Below are positions 1 to 8,417 of a DNA stretch of 63,884 nucleotides, piece after piece. The notes under the pieces are model-generated. The model saw nothing but the letters and a program-made list of their open reading frames with translations, was not told where the DNA came from and did not search any database. Numbering within the stretch: the first letter of the stretch is position 1; each line of letters starts with the position of its first letter. The stretch spans positions 1-63,884 of the forward strand of contig DITW01000091.1 in assembly GCA_002422945.1 (NCBI GenBank). Direction: 5' to 3'. A program made the translations under genes and the position numbers. The DNA is from Sphingomonadales bacterium UBA6174 (lineage in GTDB: Bacteria > Pseudomonadota > Alphaproteobacteria > Sphingomonadales > Sphingomonadaceae).

Positions 1-358
1 GGACGAATACATCTTCGCCGCCATCATCGCGCACGATGAAGCCGAAACCCTTTTGGCCGTTGAAGAACTTAACAACGCCGGAACCTTCGCCGATAACCTG
101 CGGGGGCATACCGCCACCGCCGCCAGCACCACGACCGCCGCCGAAGCCGCCGCCGCCGCCCGCGCGATCACCGCCGCCAAAGCCGCCGCGATCACCGCCG
201 CCGAAACCACCACGGTCGCCAAAACCGCCACCGAAGCCACCACGATCGCCGCCGAAGCCGCCACGATTGGCGAAGGGATCAAAACCGCCTTCACCACCGA
301 AATCATCGCGCTTGTCACGTCCACCGCGCTGACCGCGCCGCCCTCTATCAAAACCCAT
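1..358 (-). CDS. RGG-rich cold-shock domain protein (partial, 3' end outside window)
   Basis: The minus strand reads from an ATG at 358 to the window edge. The first 90 or so residues are low-complexity: arginine- and glycine-rich with many GGF, DRGGF and GGDR repeats. A cold-shock domain follows, opening with GVVKFFNGQKGFGFI and containing the RNP1 motif KGFGFI, then a truncated VRDDGGEDVFV. Cold-shock domains bind single-stranded nucleic acid, and RGG repeats in other proteins bind RNA and promote condensation. A disordered RGG segment placed before the CSD is unlike the classic 70-residue CspA. The C-terminus is not visible, so a second CSD cannot be excluded. Confidence 0.85.
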   Translation of the reverse strand, partial: MGFDRGRRGQRGGRDKRDDFGGEGGFDPFANRGGFGGDRGGFGGGFGDRGGFGGGDRGGFGGGDRAGGGGGFGGGRGAGGGGGMPPQVIGEGSGVVKFFNGQKGFGFIVRDDGGEDVFV

Positions 359-716
359 GCTCTTCAAATCTTTCCAGGTCGCCCGTATCGCGTATCGCAA
401 GAAAACTGCGTCGGGCCGACCGCATTCTTCCAGATGCCCTCAGTGAAAAACATTTAGGCAGCGAATCATCCTATCCCAATTTTGCAAACTCGGATAGAAG
501 ATTCTCGTTCGTCTTAATCCAAGAATATGAATACTCTCCAAAGCTGCTCTAAGCCGCCCCTGTGCGCGCTGTCTGGCACTATAATGACCCATCATCATTG
601 GCAAAAAGCTTGCCCAATCATGACTGGACCGGCCATATCAGGGCCTAAGATCAAGACACAGGGCAATGCGCGCGACTCCGCTTTGGATGTCGGCGCGATG
701 TGAAAGGGACGGCTTC
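359..716. other. Intergenic region between the cold-shock gene and bdhA
   Basis: This stretch separates the leftward cold-shock gene from the rightward dehydrogenase. It should hold both promoters and the cold-shock leader. It is less GC-rich than its surroundings around 450-640. I see no convincing small gene or strong hairpin in it. Confidence 0.5.
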
Positions 717-1502
717 ATGTTTCTCAAGGGCAAGACGGCGCTGATTACCGGCTCCACCTCCGGCATCGGGGCGGCCTATGCGACAGCACTCGCCCGCGAG
801 GGCGCGGCCATCATGATCAATGGCTTTGGCGATGCGGCAGAGATCGAGGCCCAGCTTGCCGAGCTGCGCGGCCTGAGCGGCACCACCGCCACCTTCTGCG
901 GTGCCGATCTCGCCAAGCCGCAAGGCGTGCAGCAAATGCTCGATCAGGCCGTAGCCGATCTGGGCGGGGTGGATATTCTCATCAACAATGCGGGCATTCA
1001 GCATGTCTGCCCGGTCGAAGATTTCCCGCTGGAAAAATGGGATCAGATCGTCGCGATCATGCTCACCGCGCCGTTTCTCCTGATCCGGGGCGTCGTGCCG
1101 CATATGAAGGCCAAGGGCTGGGGCCGGATCATCTCCACCGCCTCTGCCCATAGCCTGACCGCCAGCCCGAACAAATCCGCTTATGTCTCGGTCAAACACG
1201 GGCTGACGGGCCTCACCAAGACAGTGGCGCTGGAAACCGCGCGTAATGGCATTACCGCCAATTGCATCTCGCCGGGCTATGTCTGGACGCCATTGGTGGA
1301 AAAACAGATCCCCGACACGATGAAAACGCGCAACATGACGCGCGAGCAAGTGTTGAACGATGTCCTGCTCGCATCCAGCCCGCAGCGATCCATGGCCATG
1401 CCGGAAGAAATCGCAGCGCTAGCACTTTTCCTCTGCCGCGATGAGGCCAAGTCGATTACGGGGGCGAATTACTCCGTCGACGGCGGCTGGACCGCTCAAT
1501 AA
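717..1502 (+). CDS. bdhA: 3-hydroxybutyrate dehydrogenase (SDR family)
   Basis: 261 residues, the usual length of classical short-chain dehydrogenases. The N-terminal TGSTSGIG cofactor motif, the NNAG motif and the Tyr156-x3-Lys160 pair (SAYVSVKHG) are all present. The overall sequence (FLKGKTALITGSTSGIG start, SVDGGWTAQ end) fits D-3-hydroxybutyrate dehydrogenase, which interconverts 3-hydroxybutyrate and acetoacetate with NAD in ketone-body and PHB metabolism. I chose the ATG at 717 because it places the nucleotide-binding motif about ten residues in; a longer frame opens at 666. It stands alone, and argJ follows 38 bases later. Another SDR substrate is possible. Confidence 0.85.
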   Translation: MFLKGKTALITGSTSGIGAAYATALAREGAAIMINGFGDAAEIEAQLAELRGLSGTTATFCGADLAKPQGVQQMLDQAVADLGGVDILINNAGIQHVCPVEDFPLEKWDQIVAIMLTAPFLLIRGVVPHMKAKGWGRIISTASAHSLTASPNKSAYVSVKHGLTGLTKTVALETARNGITANCISPGYVWTPLVEKQIPDTMKTRNMTREQVLNDVLLASSPQRSMAMPEEIAALALFLCRDEAKSITGANYSVDGGWTAQ

Positions 1503-1540
1503 TCCCCACCACATTCTAGATACCCATCGAAAGACCGATC

Positions 1541-2773
1541 ATGTCCGAACGCTCGCCGCTGGCCCCTGCCGCTTTCCCTGTTCTGCCTGCGATTGAAGGC
1601 GTGACCCTGCGCGTCGCCCGTGCCCAATATAAGCAATGGGACCGTTGCGACCTGACCTTTGTCACCCTTGCATCAGGCACCAGCGCCGCAGGCGTCACCA
1701 CCTCCAGCAAATGCCCTTCACCCGAGGTCGAATGGTGCCGTTCGGCGCTGTTGGATGGCAAGGGCCAGGCCCGCGCGCTGATCGTCAATGCGGGCAATTC
1801 CAACGCCTTTACCGGCCATCGTGGCCGCGCAGCGGTGGACGCGATCACCAGTCGCATCGCGCAGGAACTGGGCTGCGATGCGGCGCAAGTGTTCGTGTCA
1901 TCGACCGGTGTCATCGGCGTGCTGCTGCCAATCGACAAGGCGATGGCCGGCATCGACAATGCGCTCCATGCCGAACCTTGCGGTTGGGAAGCTGCCGCCG
2001 AGACGATCATGACGACCGACACCTTTGCCAAGGCCGCCGTGACCAAGGCCGTGATCGGCGACAAGGCCGTGAACCTTGTCGGCATCATCAAAGGCTCCGG
2101 CATGATCGCGCCCGACATGGCGACGATGCTCGGCTATATCTTCACCGATGCCGCCGTGGCCCCGGCATTGCTCCAGCATATGCTGTCGGCGGCGAACAAG
2201 ACCAGCTTTTCGTGCATCACGGTCGATAGCGATACCTCCACCTCCGATACCGTACTCGCCTTTGCGACGGGCGCGGCGGGCAATGCACCGCTTAATAACA
2301 TGGACGATGCCGGGGCCGAGGCCTTTCAGGCGGCGCTGACCGACCTGTGCCTGCAATTGGCGCATCTCGTCGTGAAAGACGGCGAAGGGGCAAGCAAGTT
2401 CATCCGCATTGATGTCTCGGGTGCGGTCGATGACATGAGCGCCCACCGCATCGCGCTGTCCATCGCCAACAGCCCGTTGGTCAAAACCGCCATCGCGGGC
2501 GAGGACGCGAATTGGGGCCGCGTCGTCATGGCCGTCGGCAAGGCGGGCGAACCCGCCGAACGCGACAAGCTCTCCATCCGTTTCGGCACCACCATCGTGG
2601 CCGAGGGCGGCTTGGCGGTCGAAGGTTATGACGAGGCCCCGGTCGCCGCGCATCTCAAAGGCCATGACATCGACATCGCCGTCGACCTCCATCTCGGCCA
2701 TGGCCGCGCCACCGTGTGGACCTGCGACCTGACCCATGGCTATATCAGCATCAACGCCGATTATCGGAGCTGA
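1541..2773 (+). CDS. argJ: Bifunctional ornithine acetyltransferase / N-acetylglutamate synthase
   Basis: 410 residues. ArgJ transfers the acetyl group from N-acetylornithine to glutamate, and in bifunctional forms also uses acetyl-CoA, so it recycles acetyl in arginine synthesis. The proenzyme self-cleaves at a conserved Ala-Thr bond. Here the motif KGSGMIAPDMATML puts the nucleophilic threonine at residue 195, giving alpha and beta chains of normal size. The ATG at 1541 gives the expected N-terminus. A GST gene follows with only five bases between, so the two are probably cotranscribed. No other arg genes are nearby. Confidence 0.95.
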   Translation: MSERSPLAPAAFPVLPAIEGVTLRVARAQYKQWDRCDLTFVTLASGTSAAGVTTSSKCPSPEVEWCRSALLDGKGQARALIVNAGNSNAFTGHRGRAAVDAITSRIAQELGCDAAQVFVSSTGVIGVLLPIDKAMAGIDNALHAEPCGWEAAAETIMTTDTFAKAAVTKAVIGDKAVNLVGIIKGSGMIAPDMATMLGYIFTDAAVAPALLQHMLSAANKTSFSCITVDSDTSTSDTVLAFATGAAGNAPLNNMDDAGAEAFQAALTDLCLQLAHLVVKDGEGASKFIRIDVSGAVDDMSAHRIALSIANSPLVKTAIAGEDANWGRVVMAVGKAGEPAERDKLSIRFGTTIVAEGGLAVEGYDEAPVAAHLKGHDIDIAVDLHLGHGRATVWTCDLTHGYISINADYRS

Positions 2774-2778
2774 CCGCC

Positions 2779-3390
2779 ATGTTGACGATCTGGGGCCGCA
2801 TCAATTCCCATAATGTCAAAAAGATCGTCTGGTTCGCGCAAGAACTGAGGCTGCCATTTGTCCGCCATGATGTCGGCGGGCAATTCGGCATGGATGCGGC
2901 CTATCTCGCGAAAAATCCCAACGCGCTGATCCCGACCATCGAGGATGAGGGGATGGTCTTGTGGGAATCGAACGCCATCCTGCGCTATCTCGCCGCGCAA
3001 TATGGCGCAGATCGTTTCTGGCCGACAGACCCGGCGATCCGCGCCCAAGGCGATAAATGGATGGACTGGCAATTTGCCTATGCCGATGCCCAGCGTCGCG
3101 CCTTTGGCAATCTCATCCGCGTGCCAGCCCCCGACCGCAATCATGAGGCCATCGCGCTTTCCGCCAAGAAATCAGGCGACATGATGGCGGTATTGGATGC
3201 CGCCCTCGCCACCCAGCCCTATCTATCGGGCGATCAATTCGGCGTGTTCGATGTGCCGATGGGGATCTATGCCCATACATGGTTCACGCTCGCCATCGAC
3301 CGGCCAGACCGGCCACATGTGCGTGACTGGTATGACCGGCTGTTGGCCCGCCCGGCCTTTGCCGAGATCGCAGCCATTCCTTTGAGCTGA
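2779..3390 (+). CDS. Glutathione S-transferase family protein
   Basis: 203 residues with an N-terminal thioredoxin-like domain (MLTIWGRINSHNVKKIVWFA) followed by the helical GST C-terminal domain. The NPNALIPTIED segment carries the cis-proline, and LWESNAILRYLA is the glutathione-binding loop with its Glu-Ser pair. It likely conjugates or reduces small electrophiles with glutathione in the cytoplasm; the substrate cannot be told from sequence. The ATG at 2779 lies five bases after argJ ends and is preferred over an in-frame start inside argJ. The next gene, purD, converges on it. Confidence 0.88.
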   Translation: MLTIWGRINSHNVKKIVWFAQELRLPFVRHDVGGQFGMDAAYLAKNPNALIPTIEDEGMVLWESNAILRYLAAQYGADRFWPTDPAIRAQGDKWMDWQFAYADAQRRAFGNLIRVPAPDRNHEAIALSAKKSGDMMAVLDAALATQPYLSGDQFGVFDVPMGIYAHTWFTLAIDRPDRPHVRDWYDRLLARPAFAEIAAIPLS

Positions 3391-3401
3391 GGCGTTACGC
3401 C

Positions 3402-4685
3402 TCAGCCCTCCGCCTGCTCCCGCGCGACTTCACGCCAGCCAATATCGCGACGGCAGAAACCGGTGGCAAAATCAATGCCATCGACCGCCCGATAGGCCGC
3501 CGCCTGCGCCGCGCCGACCGTTGCGGCACGCGCCGTCACGTTCAACACCCGCCCGCCATTGACCACGAGCTGCCCATCCTTCAACGCCGTCCCAGCATGA
3601 AAGACGACGAGATCGTCGCCGCTCACATGATCAATACCGTTGATCGCGCCGCCCTTTTCCGGCGTGCCGGGATAGCCCTTGGCCGCCATCACCACCGTCA
3701 ACGCCACCCGCGCATCGAAGGTCAGCGGCGCAATGCGATCCAGCGTGCCCGTCGCGGCCGCCAGCAAAATCGGCAGCAGATCATCCGTCAGGCGCATCAT
3801 CAGCACCTGCGTTTCCGGATCGCCGAACCGCGCATTATATTCGATCAGCTTCGGCCCTTGGTCCGTCAGCATCAGCCCAGCAAACAACACGCCGATATAG
3901 GGCATGCCCTCATCCGCCAATGTCTTGACGGTCGGGCGAATGATCCGCGCCATTACGGCCTCTTCCAATTCGGGCGTCAGCACAAAAGCCGGGCTATACG
4001 CGCCCATTCCGCCGGTATTAGGGCCGGTATCGCCATCGCCGACACGCTTGTGATCCTGCGCGGACCCGAAGGCGAGGACGTTCACGCCATCGGTCAGGGC
4101 AAAGAAGCTCGCCTCTTCGCCGGTCATGAATTCTTCGATCACCACCGATGCGCCCGCCGTGCCAAAGCCGCCGCCGAACATGTCCTCGATCGCATCCACC
4201 GCCTGTGCTCGGGTTTCGGCGATGATCACACCCTTGCCCGCAGCAAGGCCGTCGGCCTTGATCACCACCGGCAGGCCAAAGCGTTCCAGATCGGCCAATG
4301 CCGCCGCCTTGTTATCATGGCGCGCATAGCCTGCCGTGGGAATATCGGCACGGGCGCACAGATCCTTGGTAAAGCCCTTGGAGCCTTCCAACTGCGCGGC
4401 CAGCCTGCCGGGGCCGAAGATCGGCACGCCCGCCGCCCGCAGCGAATCACTCAGGCCATCGACCAAAGGCGCCTCCGGCCCGACCATAACCAGGCCGATG
4501 GCCTTATCCTGACAAAAGGCGATGACCGCCGCATGGTCCGTCACATCCAAATCGGTCAATTCGGCAAAAGCCGCAATTCCGGGGTTGCCCGGCGCAGCAT
4601 ACAGCGTATCGAGCGTTGGGGATTGCGCCAGCTTCCATGCCAGCGCATGTTCGCGGCCACCCGATCCGATCAACAGGACATTCAT
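3402..4685 (-). CDS. purD: Phosphoribosylamine-glycine ligase
   Basis: 427 residues. PurD makes glycinamide ribonucleotide from phosphoribosylamine, glycine and ATP, step two of purine synthesis. The N-terminus MNVLLIGSGGREHALAWKL is the family signature, followed by an ATP-grasp domain (GLAAGKGV, EEFMTGEEAS) and the RFGDPETQ metal/ATP loop. The start at 4685 is fixed by the GSGGREHA motif. That ATG shares two bases with the ATG of xseA on the other strand, so the translation signals of each gene lie inside the coding sequence of the other. Confidence 0.96.
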   Translation of the reverse strand: MNVLLIGSGGREHALAWKLAQSPTLDTLYAAPGNPGIAAFAELTDLDVTDHAAVIAFCQDKAIGLVMVGPEAPLVDGLSDSLRAAGVPIFGPGRLAAQLEGSKGFTKDLCARADIPTAGYARHDNKAAALADLERFGLPVVIKADGLAAGKGVIIAETRAQAVDAIEDMFGGGFGTAGASVVIEEFMTGEEASFFALTDGVNVLAFGSAQDHKRVGDGDTGPNTGGMGAYSPAFVLTPELEEAVMARIIRPTVKTLADEGMPYIGVLFAGLMLTDQGPKLIEYNARFGDPETQVLMMRLTDDLLPILLAAATGTLDRIAPLTFDARVALTVVMAAKGYPGTPEKGGAINGIDHVSGDDLVVFHAGTALKDGQLVVNGGRVLNVTARAATVGAAQAAAYRAVDGIDFATGFCRRDIGWREVAREQAEG

Positions 4686-6132
4686 GAACGATCTTTCCGA
4701 CAATGATGATAACGCCCGGCTGTTAGCCGAAGCCACGCCCGGGGACAACGCACCAGCCCTTAGCGTATCGGAATTGTCTGCGGCATTGAAGCGCAGCGTC
4801 GAAGATCGCTTCGGCCTTGTCCGGGTGCGCGGCGAATTATCGGGGGTGAAACGGGCGGCATCCGGCCATTTCTATTTCGCGCTCAAGGATGAGAATGCGT
4901 TGCTCGATGGCGTGATGTGGAAAGGCACGGCATCGCGCCTGCCGTTCCGCCCGGAGGATGGGCTGGAGGTCGTCGCGACCGGCAAGCTCACCACCTATCC
5001 GGGCCGGTCGAAATATCAGATCGTCGCCGACCGGATGGAAATTGCGGGCGCGGGGGCACTGATGGCCCTGCTCGAACAACGCAAACGCCAATTGGCGGCG
5101 GAGGGCCTGTTCGCGCCGGAGCGTAAACAACGTCTGCCCTATCTCCCGCGCGTGATCGGCGTCGTCACTTCACCGACCGGCGCCGTCATCCGCGACATTC
5201 TCCACCGCCTCGCCGACCGTTGCCCAACCCATGTGATCGTCTGGCCGGTATTGGTGCAAGGCGAAGGCGCGGCGGCGCAGGTCGCGGCCGCCGTCAATGG
5301 CTTCAACCAGATCGCGCCCAATGGCCCGGTGCCGCGCCCCGATCTGCTGATCGTCGCGCGCGGCGGCGGTTCGATTGAGGATTTATGGGCGTTCAACGAG
5401 GAAATCGTGGTCCGCGCAGTTGCGGGCAGCGATATTCCGATCATCTCCGCCGTCGGCCATGAAACCGATACGACCTTGTGCGATTTCGCCGCCGATATGC
5501 GCGCCCCGACCCCGACAGCCGCCGCAGAAATCGCCGTGCCGGTCGTCGCAGAATTGACCGCGATGATCCGCGAATTCGGCCTGCGCGCCAGCCGCGCGAT
5601 CTGGCGCGATCAAGAACGCGCCCGCGAACGTCTGGCCGCCTTGTCGCGCCTGTTGCCGCCGCCGCAAAGGTTGATCGAACAACGCCAGCAACGACTGGAC
5701 GATCTGGCCGACCGCCTGCCCCGCGCCCTTGCCCATCGCAATGTCCGCGCGCGTGGCGAACTGGACCGGCTGGCGGGTTCGTTGCGTCCAGCCTTGTTGC
5801 AGGCGCGGCTCGATCAGGCGCGGACCCGGCTCACCGCCGCCACGCCCCGGCCACAAACCTTGGTCCAGCGGATCGACCGCGAACGCCAAAGGCTGGATGC
5901 CCTGTGGCGGCTGGCGGCATCGCTCAACCCCGATCTGGTGTTGAAGCGCGGTTATGCGCGGGTCGAGGCCAATGGCCATGCGATCACCGACACCGCGCAG
6001 GCGCGCAAGGCCGGGCAGATGAAACTCCATTTCGCGGACGGCGCAGTCGATATCCGAATCGATCAACCGGGGACCAAATCCGGCTCCAAGGCCGATGGCA
6101 CTGGCAAACCGACGCAACCATCGCTATTTTGA
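4684..6132 (+). CDS. xseA: Exodeoxyribonuclease VII large subunit
   Basis: 482 residues. XseA with XseB degrades single-stranded DNA in both directions during repair. The N-terminal OB fold (SVSELSAALKRSVEDRFG, VRGELSG, GHFYFALKD) is followed by the catalytic domain with GVVTSPTGAVIRDI, ARGGGSIEDLWAFN and SAVGHETDTTLCDFAAD, then a helical tail rich in Arg/Gln/Leu. The ATG at 4684 gives a short disordered lead before the OB fold and is the only reasonable start. It overlaps the divergent purD start in a single CATG. xseB is not adjacent. A DUF2093 gene and an M23 peptidase follow closely. Confidence 0.95.
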   Translation: MNDLSDNDDNARLLAEATPGDNAPALSVSELSAALKRSVEDRFGLVRVRGELSGVKRAASGHFYFALKDENALLDGVMWKGTASRLPFRPEDGLEVVATGKLTTYPGRSKYQIVADRMEIAGAGALMALLEQRKRQLAAEGLFAPERKQRLPYLPRVIGVVTSPTGAVIRDILHRLADRCPTHVIVWPVLVQGEGAAAQVAAAVNGFNQIAPNGPVPRPDLLIVARGGGSIEDLWAFNEEIVVRAVAGSDIPIISAVGHETDTTLCDFAADMRAPTPTAAAEIAVPVVAELTAMIREFGLRASRAIWRDQERARERLAALSRLLPPPQRLIEQRQQRLDDLADRLPRALAHRNVRARGELDRLAGSLRPALLQARLDQARTRLTAATPRPQTLVQRIDRERQRLDALWRLAASLNPDLVLKRGYARVEANGHAITDTAQARKAGQMKLHFADGAVDIRIDQPGTKSGSKADGTGKPTQPSLF

Positions 6133-6169
6133 TCTCCACATTAGATTTGTTGAACAGGTATTGTCCGTC

Positions 6170-6370
6170 ATGTTGAAATCCACCGCGTCCCGACCCGCCA
6201 AATTGCATTATATGGCCGGCACGTTCCGCCTGCTCAGCCATGGCGATCATGTCGTATGCGCGGTCTCGGGTGCGCCAATCACGCTTGATGAATTATGCTA
6301 TTGGAGCGTCGAAAAGCAGGAACCTTATGCCTCTGCCGACATCGCCACCAAGGCGGCGCTCGGCCAGTGA
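6170..6370 (+). CDS. DUF2093 domain protein
   Basis: 66 residues matching the small alphaproteobacterial DUF2093 family: an AKLHYMAGTFRLLSHGDHVVCAVSGAPITLDELCYWSVEKQEPY-type core (seen here in pieces such as GDHVVCAVSG and LRYWS-like LCYWSVEKQE). Function is unknown. Two cysteines flank a predicted beta region, as in a rudimentary zinc or redox module, but no full zinc site is visible. It lies 37 bases after xseA and its stop overlaps the next ATG (ATGA at 6370), so it is probably translated together with the peptidase that follows. Confidence 0.8.
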   Translation: MLKSTASRPAKLHYMAGTFRLLSHGDHVVCAVSGAPITLDELCYWSVEKQEPYASADIATKAALGQ

Positions 6371-7248
6371 TGCCGCGCTTTTGTCGGCAGATCGCAGGAC
6401 TGCTGGCAAGCGCCTTGATATGGGCAGCCCCCATTGTCCGGGCGGATACGCCGACCAGCGCATCGCCCGCCATATCTGTAGCGATTCCATTATCCGGTCG
6501 GATCGAACAGGGCGGCACCGCCACCGGCTTTGTCCCCAAAGGCACTACCTCGCTCAAGCTTGATGGCGCAATTGTGCCATTTGCAGCGGATGGCCGTTTC
6601 CTGATCGGCTTTGGCCGGGATGCAGCCCCCACGGCCCATTTGGTGGCCACCCTTGGCAATGGCAAACAGATCACCCAATCCATCACGATTGCCACCCATC
6701 AATGGCAGATCGAACGGGTCGATACCCCGATGCGCCCCGCCGCCATCCCCTCCGCCGAATTCGAACGGCTCCGCGCGGACGAAATCGCGCAAATGGTCAC
6801 TGCTCGCCAGACCAAGGTGGATAGCAATGGCTGGCGACAGCATTTTATCTGGCCGACAACCGGCCGATTGAGTGGATTGTTCGGATCGCAGCGCATTTAT
6901 CAGGGCGTGGCGGGCAGCTATCATGGCGGGGTCGATGTCGCACGGCCCAGCGGTACGCCGATTGTCGCGCCCGCCGATGGCGTAGTGATTCTCGCCGCCA
7001 AGGAGACGCCCTTCACGCTAGAGGGCCATTTGCTGATGATCGACCATGGCATGGGGCTGACCTCGGCCTTTCTCCATTTATCCCGCATCGATGTGGCAGT
7101 CGGCGACCTTATCACCCAAGGTCAGGCCTTGGGTACGATTGGCACCAGTGGCCGTTCCACCGGGCCGCATCTCCATTGGGGGATGAAATGGCAGGATCAA
7201 CGGATCGACCCGCAAATGCTCGTCCCACCGATGCCACAGGCGAATTAA
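6370..7248 (+). CDS. Secreted M23 (LytM) family metallopeptidase
   Basis: 292 residues with an N-terminal signal peptide (hydrophobic IAGLLASALIWAAPIVRA). After a beta-rich region of about 150 residues comes the M23 domain: HGGVDVARPSGTPIVAPADG carries the first His and Asp zinc ligands and GPHLHWGMKW the HxH motif, so the domain looks catalytically complete. M23 enzymes cut peptidoglycan cross-bridges in the periplasm. The ATG at 6370 overlaps the stop of the DUF2093 gene. Its stop codon interleaves with that of the convergent nuclease gene in a TTAA. Confidence 0.9.
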   Translation: MPRFCRQIAGLLASALIWAAPIVRADTPTSASPAISVAIPLSGRIEQGGTATGFVPKGTTSLKLDGAIVPFAADGRFLIGFGRDAAPTAHLVATLGNGKQITQSITIATHQWQIERVDTPMRPAAIPSAEFERLRADEIAQMVTARQTKVDSNGWRQHFIWPTTGRLSGLFGSQRIYQGVAGSYHGGVDVARPSGTPIVAPADGVVILAAKETPFTLEGHLLMIDHGMGLTSAFLHLSRIDVAVGDLITQGQALGTIGTSGRSTGPHLHWGMKWQDQRIDPQMLVPPMPQAN

Positions 7249-7706
7249 GCCCCGCACCAGCCCTTCCGTCTTTGGCCATGATAACGCCGCGCCAGCCCTT
7301 CATCGACAAGGACCATGCCCAGCGAACGCTCGTCCCGCATGACCAGCCGCAATTTACGCCCATAGCGATCCTCGTCGCGCGATATGCCACGCAATTCGAA
7401 CTGCCCGGCATTCAGCAACGCCTGCAATCGCAATGTCGCCTGCCGCCCCAGTTTCGCCTCAAGCGGGCAGTGCGGCGGATGTGTTTCAGGCGTGTCGATA
7501 TCGGCGATGCGGATGCTGGTACTGCCAAGGCGAAAAGTATCGCCATCAATCACGCAATGACGGTCGGCATGATGACGGCAGAGCTTCAGCTGCACCCCGT
7601 CAATAAGGCCAAGATCGCGGATTTGCGCCTCTGCCGGCCCCCACAGCCCTACGAACAACACCATCATGAAAAAGGCGCGAAAAAACGGCGGAAATTGATG
7701 CGTCAT
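7245..7706 (-). CDS. Secreted thermonuclease-like (SNase fold) protein
   Basis: About 153 residues: a signal peptide (FFRAFFMMVLFVGLWGPAEA) then a staphylococcal-nuclease-type domain with VIDGDTFRL, IRIADIDTPE and DEDRYGRKLRLV, which hold the conserved acidic and arginine residues of the family. Members hydrolyse DNA or RNA with calcium, outside the cytoplasm. An earlier ATG at 7724 adds six residues; the one at 7706 gives a more usual signal peptide. Four or so cysteines in the mature part may form disulfides. The 3' end overlaps that of the M23 gene by four bases. Confidence 0.8.
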   Translation of the reverse strand: MTHQFPPFFRAFFMMVLFVGLWGPAEAQIRDLGLIDGVQLKLCRHHADRHCVIDGDTFRLGSTSIRIADIDTPETHPPHCPLEAKLGRQATLRLQALLNAGQFELRGISRDEDRYGRKLRLVMRDERSLGMVLVDEGLARRYHGQRRKGWCGA

Positions 7707-7784
7707 GCATCCAGCTAGGCACATCCCAGCTCAGGCACGACTATAGACGCCCCCATATTGGGCCAGTCGTCCTATTTCAGTCGC

Positions 7785-8417
7785 TTATTGCAAGCCAAGC
7801 ATCTTGTGCGACTGGACGCTCAAGCGCCAGCGCGGACGGGCCATCACCAGATCGATCGCCGCTTGCTCCGATGCTTTGCGGTCGGCGCAGTCCATCGGCT
7901 GGACAAGGAAATGGACAAAGCCCCATTGTTCCAGCGCTACCGGGTCAATCCCCGGCTGTGGCCAGACCAATTTCAATTCATCGCCGGATTTCTGCACAAT
8001 CTCGGCCCCGGCTTTGGGGCTGATGCACAGCCAGTCGATCCCCGGCGGCGCGATGATCGTGCCATTGCTTTCGACCGCGACCTGAAAACCACGGGCATGC
8101 AGCGCCTCCAATAACGGGGGATCAAGCTGCAACAACGGCTCCCCGCCGGTAATGACGATCAGGCGATGATCCTCGCCTGCGCCCCAATAATCAGCCACAC
8201 GATCAGCCAACGCCTCAGCCGATGTGAACTTGCCGCCGCCCGCGCCATCGGTGCCGACAAAATCGGTATCGCAGAACTGGCAGATCGCCTTTGCGCGATC
8301 CTCCTCCCGCCCGGTCCATAAATTGCACCCGGCAAAGCGCAGAAACACCGCGCGCCGCCCGGCCTGCCGCCCTTCCCCCTGTAGGGTGAGAAAGATTTCT
8401 TTCACCGCATAGGTCAT
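7785..8417 (-). CDS. queE: 7-carboxy-7-deazaguanine synthase (radical SAM)
   Basis: 210 residues. QueE converts 6-carboxytetrahydropterin to 7-carboxy-7-deazaguanine, the ring contraction in queuosine synthesis. The sequence has FLTLQGEGRQAGR, RFAGCNLW and VITGGEPLLQ. The cluster cysteines are spaced C-x14-C-x2-C, not the canonical C-x3-C-x2-C; this longer spacing is known from a subset of QueE proteins, for example that of Burkholderia multivorans. The start overlaps the end of queC by four bases, so the pair is a translationally coupled operon read leftward. Confidence 0.95.
   Translation of the reverse strand: MTYAVKEIFLTLQGEGRQAGRRAVFLRFAGCNLWTGREEDRAKAICQFCDTDFVGTDGAGGGKFTSAEALADRVADYWGAGEDHRLIVITGGEPLLQLDPPLLEALHARGFQVAVESNGTIIAPPGIDWLCISPKAGAEIVQKSGDELKLVWPQPGIDPVALEQWGFVHFLVQPMDCADRKASEQAAIDLVMARPRWRLSVQSHKMLGLQ

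Noticed and set aside
36..457. Two long open frames on the plus strand, Pro/Ala/Thr-rich
   Set aside because: They are antisense readings of the RGG repeats of the cold-shock gene; no ribosome site and low-complexity composition.
3597..4706. 369-codon open frame on the plus strand
   Set aside because: Antisense to purD, whose motifs are complete; the frame is a by-product of GC-rich codon use.
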